Source: Chromera velia (lineage: Eukaryota; Sar; Chromeraceae). Taken from it: a stretch of DNA of 20,432 nucleotides. The position numbers and the translations under genes were made by a program. This document shows positions 1-9,554 of the stretch, piece after piece. The stretch's first letter is position 1. Every line of letters starts with the position of its first letter. Location: the NCBI GenBank assembly GCA_018398765.1, contig JAHBMJ010002337.1, positions 1 through 20,432 on the forward strand. Reading direction: 5' to 3'. Under the pieces are notes generated by a model. That model saw nothing but the letters and a program-made list of their open reading frames with translations, did not search any database and was not told the DNA's origin.

Positions 1-656
1 GGGGGGGAGAGGGAGAGAGCGAGATGAGAGCGACGGTTGTTGTTCTCTTCTCTCTGTTTCTGTGCAAGGGGGGCCTCATCTTGAGTGGAAGAAAGGAAAA
101 AGAAGAGATGTAATAAGAAGAGAAGGGTTTCGCTACAGTAACTTGGCCCAAATGCGGAAAGGGGAAAAGAAGGTGAACCGATTGGAAGCTCAGTATGAAG
201 GCCTAAGAACTTGCATGGACGGTTGTGATCTCTTTCTTTTAGCAGATCTTTGTTTATCATTGAGTCGCCAATCACTGAGTGCGCAATCGAAAAAGCAGGG
301 AGTCCGACCTAACCAGAAGAGAGAGGAGTATCAAAGCCCATCGCTCCTTTAAAAGAAAGGAACAAAGAAAAATCGACCCGCTCAGATGGATGGAAGACAG
401 ACAGACAAACAAAAGAAACTAAATCTTTCAATCTCGTTTCTCTCACTTTCCTGATGTTCATCTATTCTCTTTTTTATCCTATTAAAATTTTGTTAAGTCA
501 GCAAAAAAGCAACTATGAAGGGGTTTTTAATCTTGATCTTGTTATGTGAGTGATAATCGACGATCGTGCCTTTTCTGGTGAACAAAGAAGCGTAAAGTAT
601 AAAGAACGTCACATGCAAAGGCTGAAGCCGCGTGTGTACAACAAAAAGGTTGATTA
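1..656. other. Intergenic stretch, no gene recognised
   Basis: The window opens with a short GA-rich microsatellite (about 1-30). The rest is mixed purine-rich sequence. The only open frame of note (from 62) begins with GTG, ends at 352, and shows no recognisable motif or convincing splice context, so I do not call it. This stretch lies downstream of the 3' end of the decarboxylase-family gene. Confidence 0.5.
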
Positions 657-766
657 AAAACGGCCTGGAAGAAATTCCAGGTGGGCCACGGGGTGTGGTC
701 TGAGCCTTAGTGATGGGGTATACCCCCCTGCCGTTTGCGGGGGCGACCTCTACAAGACAAAACGGC
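657..766. other. GC-rich self-complementary patch
   Basis: This patch of about 110 bp stands out from its surroundings. It carries a perfect 7 bp stem closed by a GAAA tetraloop (664-681), a perfect 12 bp palindrome GGGGTATACCCC (715-726) and a second hairpin with CCCCC pairing to GGGGG (724-743). The octamer AAAACGGC occurs at both edges (657-664 and 759-766), and GCCGTTT at 730-736 could pair with either copy. A structured RNA or the terminal part of a mobile element are both possible. I could not match it to a known RNA class. Confidence 0.35.
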
Positions 767-779
767 GACAGTACTCAAG

Positions 780-1345
780 GGCACCACTAAATCACTTATC
801 ACTTATAGGATTTAGTTTGAAAATTTAGTGTGATAGCTTGATGAACTCATGAACAATTATATATAATTATGAATAATTAATACGGGATCTGACATTAAAG
901 CTTATACGGCAGCGCCCATATACCAGTTTTTTTATCTGCCAGGTTACTATGCTAGTGCAGGCTAGAGGCAAATTTGCCGGACTTTTCAAAGTTACCAGGT
1001 TACCAAGATGCAACTAGGCCTATTTACTAGAAATTATTATAAATTAATTCATTAATTCAACATGCACTGTTTGTGTTGATTTGCCGAACGCTAGACGCTA
1101 GGCTAGACGCCGAATCATGGGCCGATCACTTAATCACTTCTAGAATCACTTAATCATGGACCAATAGCGATAGCGTTACTATGATGATGATGATCGGCAC
1201 GTAGCCCCTATAGGCGTGGTCTTTAGATTTTTTTTAGTTTAGAATTTTTACTCCTTCGGACCCCTCCAAACGAATATATTGATCTACCTAAAAATATTAG
1301 AAACAATATTTTTTAAAAAATATAAAGTAGCATGTAAAAATCACT
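780..1345. other. AT-rich island
   Basis: The base composition drops sharply to AT-rich here, with runs such as TTTTTTTTAG and TATTTTTTAAAAAATATA and repeated short motifs (AATCACTTA about 790-800, 1125-1155; GCTAGACG about 1090-1110). No coding frame is visible. It resembles the other AT-rich islands of the window at about 11890-12250, 14700-16080 and 20140-20432, which at least in one case belong to a mobile element. Confidence 0.5.
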
Positions 1346-1796
1346 AGCGCAGCCCTCCGTGACTCCGTCTCCTCGTATCCTAGCTCGTATCATGAGAACC
1401 TTTGATTCGAAGTTCTTGCACACCAGCCGCAGCTGAGCCGCTTTACAAGCGACTCGCACGAGAGGCTGAAAGTCGCTGGGCATTCAACAAGCTATCTAGC
1501 AAGCTATCTTGAAAAGCTATGACATACGCCCCCGCTACCTTCTGCTGATAAGAAAGCTCACTCTGCCGTTAGGAGCAGCATGGAAAGAGCCAAGCTTGAA
1601 CTAACTTCATTTCTGTCCGCGCAATTTGCACAGAAACACTTTTGTGCAGGCTCCAAGATGCGGGCATCATTGAAGGATTTGAAGTAACTATCTGAGTGGA
1701 GTCTCCTCCGAGCCTTGAAGCATCCCTTCCTGAACTTCCCACCGCTATTGAATTCTGTGAGTGATCATCTCAACCACGGGACTTAATGCCTTTTTT
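1346..1796. other. Decarboxylase-family gene 3' flank
   Basis: No gene is visible between the AT-rich island and the stop codon of the minus-strand decarboxylase-family gene. A plus-strand segment near 1650-1755 is bounded by an acceptor-like TTTTGTGCAG and a donor-like GTGAGT, but all three frames contain stops. The minus-strand 3' UTR of the decarboxylase-family gene should lie here. I cannot place its polyadenylation site. Confidence 0.4.
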
Positions 1797-4700
1797 TCAG
1801 CTCTTGGACAGAGACACCATCTCCTCCTTCAGAGCTTCCCAAAGAGTGTGCGCCTGTTCTTCTCCCCCCAAAGGAGTGTTGAACGCAGCCTGCATGCAGA
1901 AAAGGTTGCCCCGGAAAGGGCCAGGAAGAAAGTGAAGCACAGAGAGCTATTTGCAGTTTTGTAGGAGTCAATCAACGAAGCGATGCATTCCCATCCACCA
2001 TCCCTCTCCCCTTTTGGAGGATCAAATGAAGAATATTCTGCAAGAGAAGATCAAACGGACGAATGAAGCAGAGAAGCAACCGATCGCTGCGTTCCGGCAT
2101 CTGCAGGCAGTCCCCCTTTTCCCACACACTCGCACGTACCTATACACATACACATAGACACACGCAGACACACACACGTGCGCGCGCGCACACACACACA
2201 CACTCACACGCAGACGCAAACACCGACGTACCCGCAGAACGACTCTGCCCTCGACCTTCGTGTGGATGAGGAAGAGATTTCGAGGGGAGTGGTTCAGACG
2301 TTCCAAAAGTTTCAGCTGGACCTCGTCAGAGGCGTCACGCAGTCTGCAGACGGGGGGAGGCAGCAGAGCATGAAAAGGCACATCTCGAACAGGCGCAGGA
2401 AAGAGCCAGAGAGAAGGCGGATAGGGCAAGAAAGATGAATCGAAACCACCAGTGATGGAACAGTAGATGTCTCGCAGACGAGGCTGGGGCAGTGAAGGAC
2501 AAGGACACTGATTACGCAATACTACTGGGCAGATTCTTTTTGCTTCATTCATCACAAGCCGCTCTTCTTTCTTTCCTTCCTTTCTCTTTTGCCTCTTGCT
2601 CTCTTCTTGCAAACACCAAGTCACATGAAAGCAAACAAACAGACAAGACAAACCTACCTGAAGCACACCAAACCGAATTTGACAGGGTGGGTGACCTCGA
2701 AGGACTTCGAGGGATCTGACGTGATGAGGTCAGAAAACACCTTTGCACTGCTCAGACAACGTCGAAGATACTCCTGCATACAAAAAAATGCAGCGAGGGG
2801 GACAGGCACACCAACGATACATGGGACTTCTGAAAAGGTCTGCAACTTATCTCCGTGCGCGGTTGTGTGGGAAGTTCAAGTGAAGTTCTTTGTGGACGTC
2901 TCCCGCGGAATCGAACGCACTCGCAAATCCGGAACAAAAACTCCAATCAAGCGCTTTTACCCTATTCATGCTTCCGTCCAAAGAAGTGCCCTTCATCTTC
3001 TGTCATTCGTCGATTCCCACCACGCGGGGATGAGAGACGGAAATCGTCTGTCGAGTACAACCTTGCTCTCTCATCTGCTCACTAGCTCACCTCGACTTTC
3101 GCCCTTCCAAGCAGCTTCCAGACAAAGAAAATCTTCAAAGACCGGAAACGACGCCCCAGCCCAACCTGAAGTTACCACAAAAACGGAGTGCAAGAAGAAG
3201 GAGGAGGGAAATTCTGAGATGACGAATTCAACAAAAAAACGACAGACCGAAAACAGTAGAGCGCCCCGTCGGACCAGAAAAGGAATCAAATGAGAAGAAA
3301 GACAAACGATGGGCGGAAAGAGAGAGAGACCTTTTCTTCCCAGATAAAAAAAAAGTCTCTTTCTTTCTCGGGACTTTGATCCATTTCGCCCCTCCGTATG
3401 CGTGCGTCGCGTCTTTTTTCCCCACACTCTCAACCACCTTCTGTCTGGCACCTCACTCTCGTGCGCGCACATGCGCCCTCACCTGCCAGTCCTTGTAGTC
3501 GATGACCGTCCCTGAGCTCGTGTGTTTGTTTTTGAGGAACTCGGGGGTAGCCTGGAAGACGGAGACGACGTCCTCCTTCCTCCCGATGTAGAGGACAGAA
3601 CAGTCAAATCCCACGCTGCAGCAGGGAGAGACTCTCATGCGTGGGCATGAGTGTATGCATTTAAAATCGACCATGGAAGAAAGAGAAAAAAAAAATGGAT
3701 AAATGAAAGTCGGTTGGGGGGGGATGACAGGCAGGAACATAGAGACATCCGAATGGACCACAGCAAAAAGGACAAACCAACCTTGCTTAAAAAGAGTCGC
3801 TGAGACTCGTCTGATCGCAACAGCTCATATGGCTCCTCGTAGGTGCGGGCAGAAAATGCATGGGAAGGAAGTCGCAACAAGCGGGCAGAACGCAAAAGAG
3901 AAGGGGACAAGACGCAGGCAATGTTGCACAAAGACCCCTCCCCTGCACTGACAGCATCTGCTTGTGGGGATTGAAGTTGAATGAGTCGAAATCTTCCAGA
4001 CCCTTGAAGTGCTCACGACACTCAGGAAGGAGGTTGAAGGCCCCAGCGTAAGCCTGTGTTGTGGACGAAACAGAACGTGCAGAAAAGAGAAGGCAACATT
4101 AAGAAAAAGTCATCCAGCTGTGATGAAATCACGAACACCGCGCACGAAAGATTCATCATCTACACCACCACACGGAGAAGCACGACCTCGCAGTGTTAGA
4201 TTCCAAACTTGTCAGGACCCCCAAAAGGCCGACAAACCTAAATGAAGTGGCCAAAGGTTTGGGAGTGCAAGTCAGGTTGTTGATTTGTGTCCGTCGAGGG
4301 CTCAATCAGGTGGAAGAGAAGGGCTCACATAAGAGAGGGACTGACAAGGAGAAAAAAGAGAGACCAAAAGTCGCACTGTGGCACAAAAACTTTCGTCGGA
4401 ACCTAGAGACACAGGTCTACAGATGGATGGACACGGGAAAAAACAAAAAGCAGACACACAGGCAGACAAACAGACAAAAGTGCAACCGCCCCAAGCCTAT
4501 CTGTCTGATGGGCCGTGCAGCTCCGGCTCCAAGGCTTCTTTTTTTTCCCCTGTTTTTTGCCCCAACTCTCTGTTACTGACAGCATCGCAGTGAAGCCACA
4601 CAGAGGGGAACTCTTTCCGCACAGCCGCCGCCAGGGTGCTCATGGAGTCAACCGCGTTGGTCGAGGTGGTACCCACAGTCGCGTTCACAAAACAGGGGAT

Positions 4701-6401
4701 GCGACCTGCATCCCTGTCCTTTCGCATTTCCTCAAGAAGAGCGTCAACGTCCATCCCGAGAAAACCTCCCTCTGCCCCCCCACGGGTCGGCAGCACACGA
4801 CAGCGCACACCCGCGCACTTTGCGGACTTGGCAAGTGCAGAGTGCGCCTGGTCTGTCACATATGCAACGAGTTTGGAGAAGTCGGTTCTCTTGGCCTCGT
4901 CCTCTTCTTGTTCCAGAACCTGCGAGGCCTCCTTGGCGTGTCCGTTTGCGTGTCCATTTTCGAGTGTCTTCTTTGGGTACGGCAGGAAGGCCTCGCTCCT
5001 GACTGCCCTCTCTCGGGCGCCCAGGATCACAACGAAACAGGCGTCAGAGGCCGTCATCTGGATGCACCCGCCCCCAGCACCGGAAGAGAGGAACCTGCAA
5101 GAACGGAAGTGGTGGAATCAGCTGCCGATGTGCACGAGAGCTTTTTGGCATCCCAGTCCAGCTATGCAAAGAAGAAAACAGCCGCACAGAAAAACAACAG
5201 CATGCCAAATGAAATGTCACACGATATCAAACTGCGCTACCGGCTGGTGCCTGACTTGCTGACTGACGAACTTACTGGATGGCTGGCTGACTGAGTGATC
5301 GAGCGAAACCGACCGACCGACTGACTTTTCAGGCAGATCCATTGCTTTGGCGATCCAGTCGAGTGTGACCATTTCGAGTTCCGTCATTGCAGGGGAGGTG
5401 ATCCAAGAGAACCCCACAGCGTTGAAGGCCTGTGCGAGCATGTCGCCAAGCTGACTCTCCAGAGAGGTGGCCGAAGGGAAGTAGGCCATAAAGTGGGGGT
5501 GCTGCCAGTGAGTCATGCCGGGCTTGATCACCTCCTCGACCTGCAAGAAATCAAGGGATCGCTCTGTCTCTCCCTCTCGCTGTGAATTAAGTGGGGAGAG
5601 TCGAGAAAAAAAAAAAAACAAGCCACGAAGAGGGGTAGGTAGAGTGAAGACTAGAACCTAGAGTGGGCGTGTCAGTGTATGGGCAGGCATCAGGCAAAAG
5701 CTTGAGAACTGAGGGTGCAGGTGGCAAAAGAAAAGTCGCAGAGCAGAGCAGACACGGGACAGACAAGAGACGCGGAAAGAGGGGTGCAAACTCCGACAGT
5801 CAAGCCGCCCTCATTAGCGCACCGATCATACTCCCCTCTCGAAAGGGGGGTTGGTGTTCCATAGTCCCTGGTTCATCCTCTATGAACCTTCTTCTCTTTG
5901 CGCTTCGGCACCGAAACGCACAAGTCGGCTGTTCCCCTCCAACGCACTCACCTCTTTGAGTACGGACTCAAAGGAGACGCCTTCTGCTGGGGGGGGCTGG
6001 GTGAACTTTGGGTTCTGAGTGATGAACCCGGGGGACACACGGGAAAGGACCGGAATATCCGTGGAAGCGTCTGCCAGCATTTCGCTGCAAGAAAACAGAA
6101 GTGCACACTTAATCAAAACGAGGGGCGGGACGAGGAGACGGCTCAGAGGAGACGCGCAAGCGGGTGCACTTCGGTAAGGCGACTGACTAGTAATCTGCAA
6201 CATAATCGACCAAGGCGTGGGCGTTCCTGCAGTCAAGCAAAGACAAGTGACACGAAACAGGGTGTTGACTCGGAGGTACCTCTGCCTACTGCACCAGGGC
6301 TGCGTATTACAGCGGGGCGGGACATTCACTTACTTCCTGTAGTCAGCGATTCGCTGCTTCATCTCCTTCCGGAGTCTTTCACCTTCCGTGGGCGCACTCA
6401 T
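1797..6401 (-). CDS. PLP-dependent aromatic-L-amino-acid decarboxylase / acetaldehyde synthase
   Basis: This is a group II PLP decarboxylase of the DDC/TyDC family. I rebuilt ten exons on the minus strand: 6401-6334, 6084-5952, 5540-5326, 5094-4581, 4053-3953, 3615-3483, 3165-3091, 2773-2658, 2343-2232 and 1889-1797. All phases agree, giving 1560 nt and 519 aa, close to the family's usual 480-520. Landmarks are HWQHPH (78-83), the PLP phosphate segment GAGGGCIQ (144-151), H223 in DQAHS which stacks on PLP, D309 in LHCDAAYAG which pairs with the pyridine nitrogen, the Schiff-base K341 in NPHK, and GLGRRFRSLK (390-399). The family enzymes are cytosolic homodimers, and no targeting signal is obvious. 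The catalytic-loop residue that is Tyr in true decarboxylases is F370 here (PEFLKNK), which in plants marks aldehyde synthases. Residues about 173-210 are a low-complexity insertion. An in-frame ATG at 6527 could add 42 residues, but the N-terminal helix fits the 6401 start. The substrate is unknown. Confidence 0.93.
2147..2222. repeat. (CA)n/(CG)n microsatellite
   Basis: An interrupted CA repeat with a short CGCGCG core lies in the last intron of the decarboxylase-family gene (between exons 9 and 10). On the coding strand it reads as a TG/GT tract. Confidence 0.85.
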
Positions 6402-6626
6402 CTTGAACACGGAACAGTCAGGGTTAGCTGGAGGATGATCAAGCAGATACGTAAGATCGTCTTGAAATGTAGTGCGAGATAAGAGGGAACGTTTTAACCC
6501 CGTACCAAGCGGGCAAAGCGCACTCATGCGCACTCTTCCGATCTTGCCATGCAGTTGACGAGTTTGATACGAACCAACATGGCCCCGCAAAGCCTCCCTC
6601 AAGTCTGAAAAGCGAAATTGTTCGTA
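6402..6626 (-). promoter_or_regulatory. Putative 5' UTR and proximal promoter of the decarboxylase-family gene
   Basis: These 225 bp separate the decarboxylase-family start codon from the end of the composite repeat. The frame stays open upstream of the ATG on the minus strand as far as about 6602, so a longer N terminus beginning at the ATG at 6527 cannot be excluded. I see no TATA box that I would defend. The basis for the label is position only. Confidence 0.35.
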
Positions 6627-7170
6627 CCGTATATTTCACCATACTTTGCCCACCGGGGTTTCGGGTCCTCCACCTAAACATACCAAGTTTGAAAAAACTC
6701 CAGATAAATCCATGTAAAGAGCCTGCCCAAAAGTGAGGGGGCACTCATGCATTGCAGCCTACAAGAAGCGTGCACTGCCTCAGTCACAGCTCAGGATTCC
6801 TCAATCTAACCTAGAGAGAGAAAAGAGTCGTCAGCCTCCCGGGTGGATGGTCTGGTGGGTGCCCTGCAGAAAGAAGAAAGCAACACATATGGACAGAGGG
6901 GCATGCAGGGAGACGGATGGGCAAATCTTTCAGTTCTTATCACTCTAATAAAAATTTGATAGAAAAGGCTGTTCTATGGACCTCCCCGACCTCAAAGATG
7001 TAATCAGCAACTTTGGAGACCCCCATTTGGTCACTTGAGCTGTGACCCAAGATCTCCCCCTGCCTCGACTTTGCACGATCTCTCCAGCCAGAAAAGAGAC
7101 GGCAGAGAAATGCATGCACAGGCGGCCCCGGAAGGCAGTGCAAAAGTGGGCAAAGTATGGGTGAATCTGG
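6627..7170 (+). repeat. 544 bp terminal repeat A1
   Basis: This is the first direct repeat of composite copy I. It begins CCGTATATTTCACC and ends GAATCTGG, with TA on each side (6625-6626 and 7171-7172). It differs from A2 by about half a dozen substitutions and small gaps, for example around 6983 and 7059. Confidence 0.85.
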
Positions 7171-7501
7171 TATCTGAAGAAAAATTCGTATGGGAGGTTA
7201 TAGAAGGAGGCAGGAGGCAGGGACGGCATATGAACAGGAAAGGGTCTCATGGTATACAGAAAACAAAAAACGCCATCTCTGGCCAGGAAAGCATGGCACA
7301 GCCACACAGAGCAGAATGAAAGATATAGAGGGGGGGGCACGTCTAGCGCTTTGCTGACCTGCCTTCCTCTCTCACCACAGAGAAGAGGAGAGATGCCGAG
7401 GGAGTGCACCTGCAGAGGGCATGCATGCACCAATATATACACTGAGTGACAGGCCCCTGCCGCTAGTAAATTCAGCCAAGGAAGAGAAACAAACGAGCAC
7501 A

Positions 7502-8044
7502 CCGTATATTTCACCATACTTTGCCCACCGGGGTTTCGGGTCCTCCACCTAAACATACCAAGTTTGAAAAAACTCCAGATAAATCCATGTAAAGAGCCTG
7601 CCCAAAAGTGAGGGGGCACTCATGCATTGCAGCCTACAAGAAGCGTGCACTGCCTCAGTCACAGCTCAGGATTCCTCAATCTAACCTAGAGAGAGAAAAG
7701 AGTCGTCAGCCTCCCGGGTGGACGGTCTGGTGGGTGCCCTGCAGAAAGAAGAAAGCAACACATATGGACAGAGGGGTATGCAGGGAGACGGATGGGCAAA
7801 TCTTTCAGTTCTTATCACTCTAATAAAAATTTGATAGAAAAGGCTGTTCTATGGTCCCCCCCGACCTCAAAGATGTAATCAGCAACTTTGGAGACCCCCA
7901 TTTGGTCACTTGAGCTGTGACCCAAGATCTCCCCCTACCTGACTTTGCACGATCTCTCCAGCCAGAAAAGAGACGGCAGAGAAATGCATGCACGGGCGGC
8001 CCCGGAAGGCAGTGCAAAAGTGGGCAAAGTATGGGTGAATCTGG
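7502..8044 (+). repeat. 543 bp terminal repeat A2
   Basis: This is the second direct repeat of composite copy I. Its left junction is CA rather than TA (7500-7501), while its right junction is TA (8045-8046). It has the same termini as A1. Confidence 0.85.
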
Positions 8045-8497
8045 TATAGGTGTTTTTGGCCACGCTCTCAATTTCAGCATGTCAGTCAGACTGAAAAGAT
8101 TGAAACTTGAAAGCGGAAGCTTAATTTTTTCTTTTTTAGTAGAGTAATCCTCAAAGCTCTGTCAGATGCACCACAAATTGAGCTCAGTGTGGTCCATGAA
8201 TAGCCCTCAATGTCGAATGAAGGGGAGGGAACAACGTCTTTTGGGGGTTTTCTTTCGCCTTTGAGACTTCTGCGCTTTGGTAGACGGGTAGAGGGACGGA
8301 GACACTAAAACACGGAGTTTGTCTCTAGGCTGAGCGCTTCGACCCATCAGAAACTGCCTTGAACCATGGATGGATGGGTGGTGTTTGTCTCCCACAGATT
8401 TGCAGGCTGAGCGTCTCTGGACCTCCTGTCCCAACCCGGCCCCATCTGTCTCCACGCTGCCGTCTCCTTCCTTCCTTCCTTGCTTCCTTCCTGGAGG
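8045..8497 (+). promoter_or_regulatory. Upstream region of the bL25 gene
   Basis: These 453 bp between the composite repeat and the bL25 start codon hold no recognisable gene. A TTCC tract occurs just before the start (about 8465-8492). It presumably contains the promoter and 5' UTR. No specific element can be named from the sequence. Confidence 0.35.
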
Positions 8498-9443
8498 ATG
8501 ATCTCATTTGAGCTGCGCCACGCCTCTGTGGGGCGCCTGCACCGGAGACTTCCCTCTCTTGGCGCCTGCGTGGGCTCTGCCTCTGACCGTTCCTCCTCTC
8601 CTTTGCCTGCAAGGGGTTGTCTGGGTCTCTCTGTGCAGAGACGGTTCTACAAGAGGAAGATGAAGAGCGAGCTCAAGCACCTGGCCTGGCCGTTTCTACA
8701 CAGCGAGATGGTGGAGTTCTTCACAGAGAGGCCCAGCAGAGACTCTACAGCAGTGATCACTGCAAGGGAATGGCCACGCTTCGTCTCTGTGGAGCAAATT
8801 CGAGCAGAGCGATACGTGCCTGGTCAGGGGGGGGGAAGAGGAGGCAAACCCACGATACGTCGTGTTCCTTGCATCCCTTGTTCACTTTGCTTGCTCCTCG
8901 CATGCACCCCCTCTCCCCTGCTTTGATGATATGGTGCAGGAATCATATGGAAGCACGGTCCCGAAAGGCGGGTGTGCTTCAAGGAAGAAGACATCCATGC
9001 TCTCGCCTTCGACGAACCAGAGGGCCACCTGTCGCACTGTGAGTAAGCGATCCATCAGGGAGAGGATTCGTCTGGCTTGTTGATGTGTCTGTCTCCATAC
9101 TGACAACGGAGTCTGTGGTTTTTCCCATATGCCCGATTTTTGTTCTTCAGTTACAACCTTATCGTGTCACTGTACCGACACCGTTTTTCTCTTTCTTTCT
9201 TTCTTTGTTCGATAGGCCCAGGCTACTCTCCCGTCTGTCTTGTTGGTGCACGTCTGCTTGTTTGCCTGCTTCCTTCTCTCTGCCTGCCTGCAGTGTTCTC
9301 CGGTCGGCTGGTGAAGGTGCACGTGGGGTCTGTCGAGGAGAGCTGCGTGGTGTCTCATGTGTCTGCAGATCCTGGTAGGTCGGCTGAAGGGCCTCTGCCT
9401 TTGCTTTAGAAGATAGGAAACACACGGAGTTCTGCACTCTGCC

Positions 9444-9488
<45 letters not shown>

Positions 9489-9505
9489 TCGCTCTCTCGC
9501 TCTCG

Positions 9506-9554
<49 letters not shown>

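Larger units (their letters stand above)
6627..8044 (+). mobile_element. Composite repeat element, copy I
   Basis: The element is 1418 bp: a 544 bp repeat (6627-7170), a 331 bp core (7171-7501) and a second, directly oriented repeat (7502-8044). The whole unit occurs again, inverted, at 16213-17631. Each repeat begins CCGTATATTTCACC and ends GGTGAATCTGG, and the sequence ATACTTTGCCCAC appears at both ends in inverted orientation. The termini are therefore imperfect inverted repeats of about 27 bp. Both outer edges are flanked by TA (6625-6626, 8045-8046). The two flanking repeats differ at only a handful of positions, indicating youth or homogenisation. No transposase is encoded. A non-autonomous DNA element is likeliest; a small LTR-like (TRIM) element is the alternative. 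The copy lies between two divergently arranged genes. Confidence 0.8.

Noticed and set aside
62-352. 96-codon plus-strand open frame near the window start
   Set aside because: It starts with GTG, has no recognisable motif, and lies in purine-rich low-complexity sequence with no gene context.
1650-1760. Plus-strand exon-like segment between TTTTGTGCAG and GTGAGT
   Set aside because: All three frames contain stop codons.
2589-3293. 234-codon plus-strand open frame
   Set aside because: It runs antisense across exons 7 and 8 of the decarboxylase-family gene and the intron between them; those exons carry clear family motifs in correct phase.
2774-3482. Apparent loss of the GRRFRSLK segment from the decarboxylase-family gene, suggesting a pseudogene
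   Set aside because: A 75 nt exon at 3165-3091, in a frame hidden by a longer antisense-like frame, supplies it with proper AG and GT borders and phase 0.
6402-6602. N-terminal extension of the decarboxylase-family protein
   Set aside because: The frame is open but the extension resembles no family N terminus; the helix beginning after 6401 aligns with the usual start. The ATG at 6527 remains a minor alternative.
6945-7619. Long minus-strand open frame across composite copy I, mirrored by 16702-17289 in copy II
   Set aside because: It matches no family I know, starts and ends inside repeat modules, and most differences between copies change the amino acid, which argues against coding constraint.
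6627-8044. Reading the composite element as a miniature LTR retrotransposon (TRIM)
   Set aside because: The direct repeats fit, and TGGTATC after the first repeat resembles a Met-tRNA primer site, but the repeats lack TG...CA ends, have about 27 bp inverted termini and abut TA rather than a 4-6 bp target duplication. Kept only as an alternative.
9157-9190. Candidate bL25 exon reading YNLIVSLYRHR after an acceptor-like TTCTTCAG
   Set aside because: Its phase does not fit exon 2, it lacks a donor before stops appear, and joining exon 2 directly to 9294 gives the expected bL25 order.
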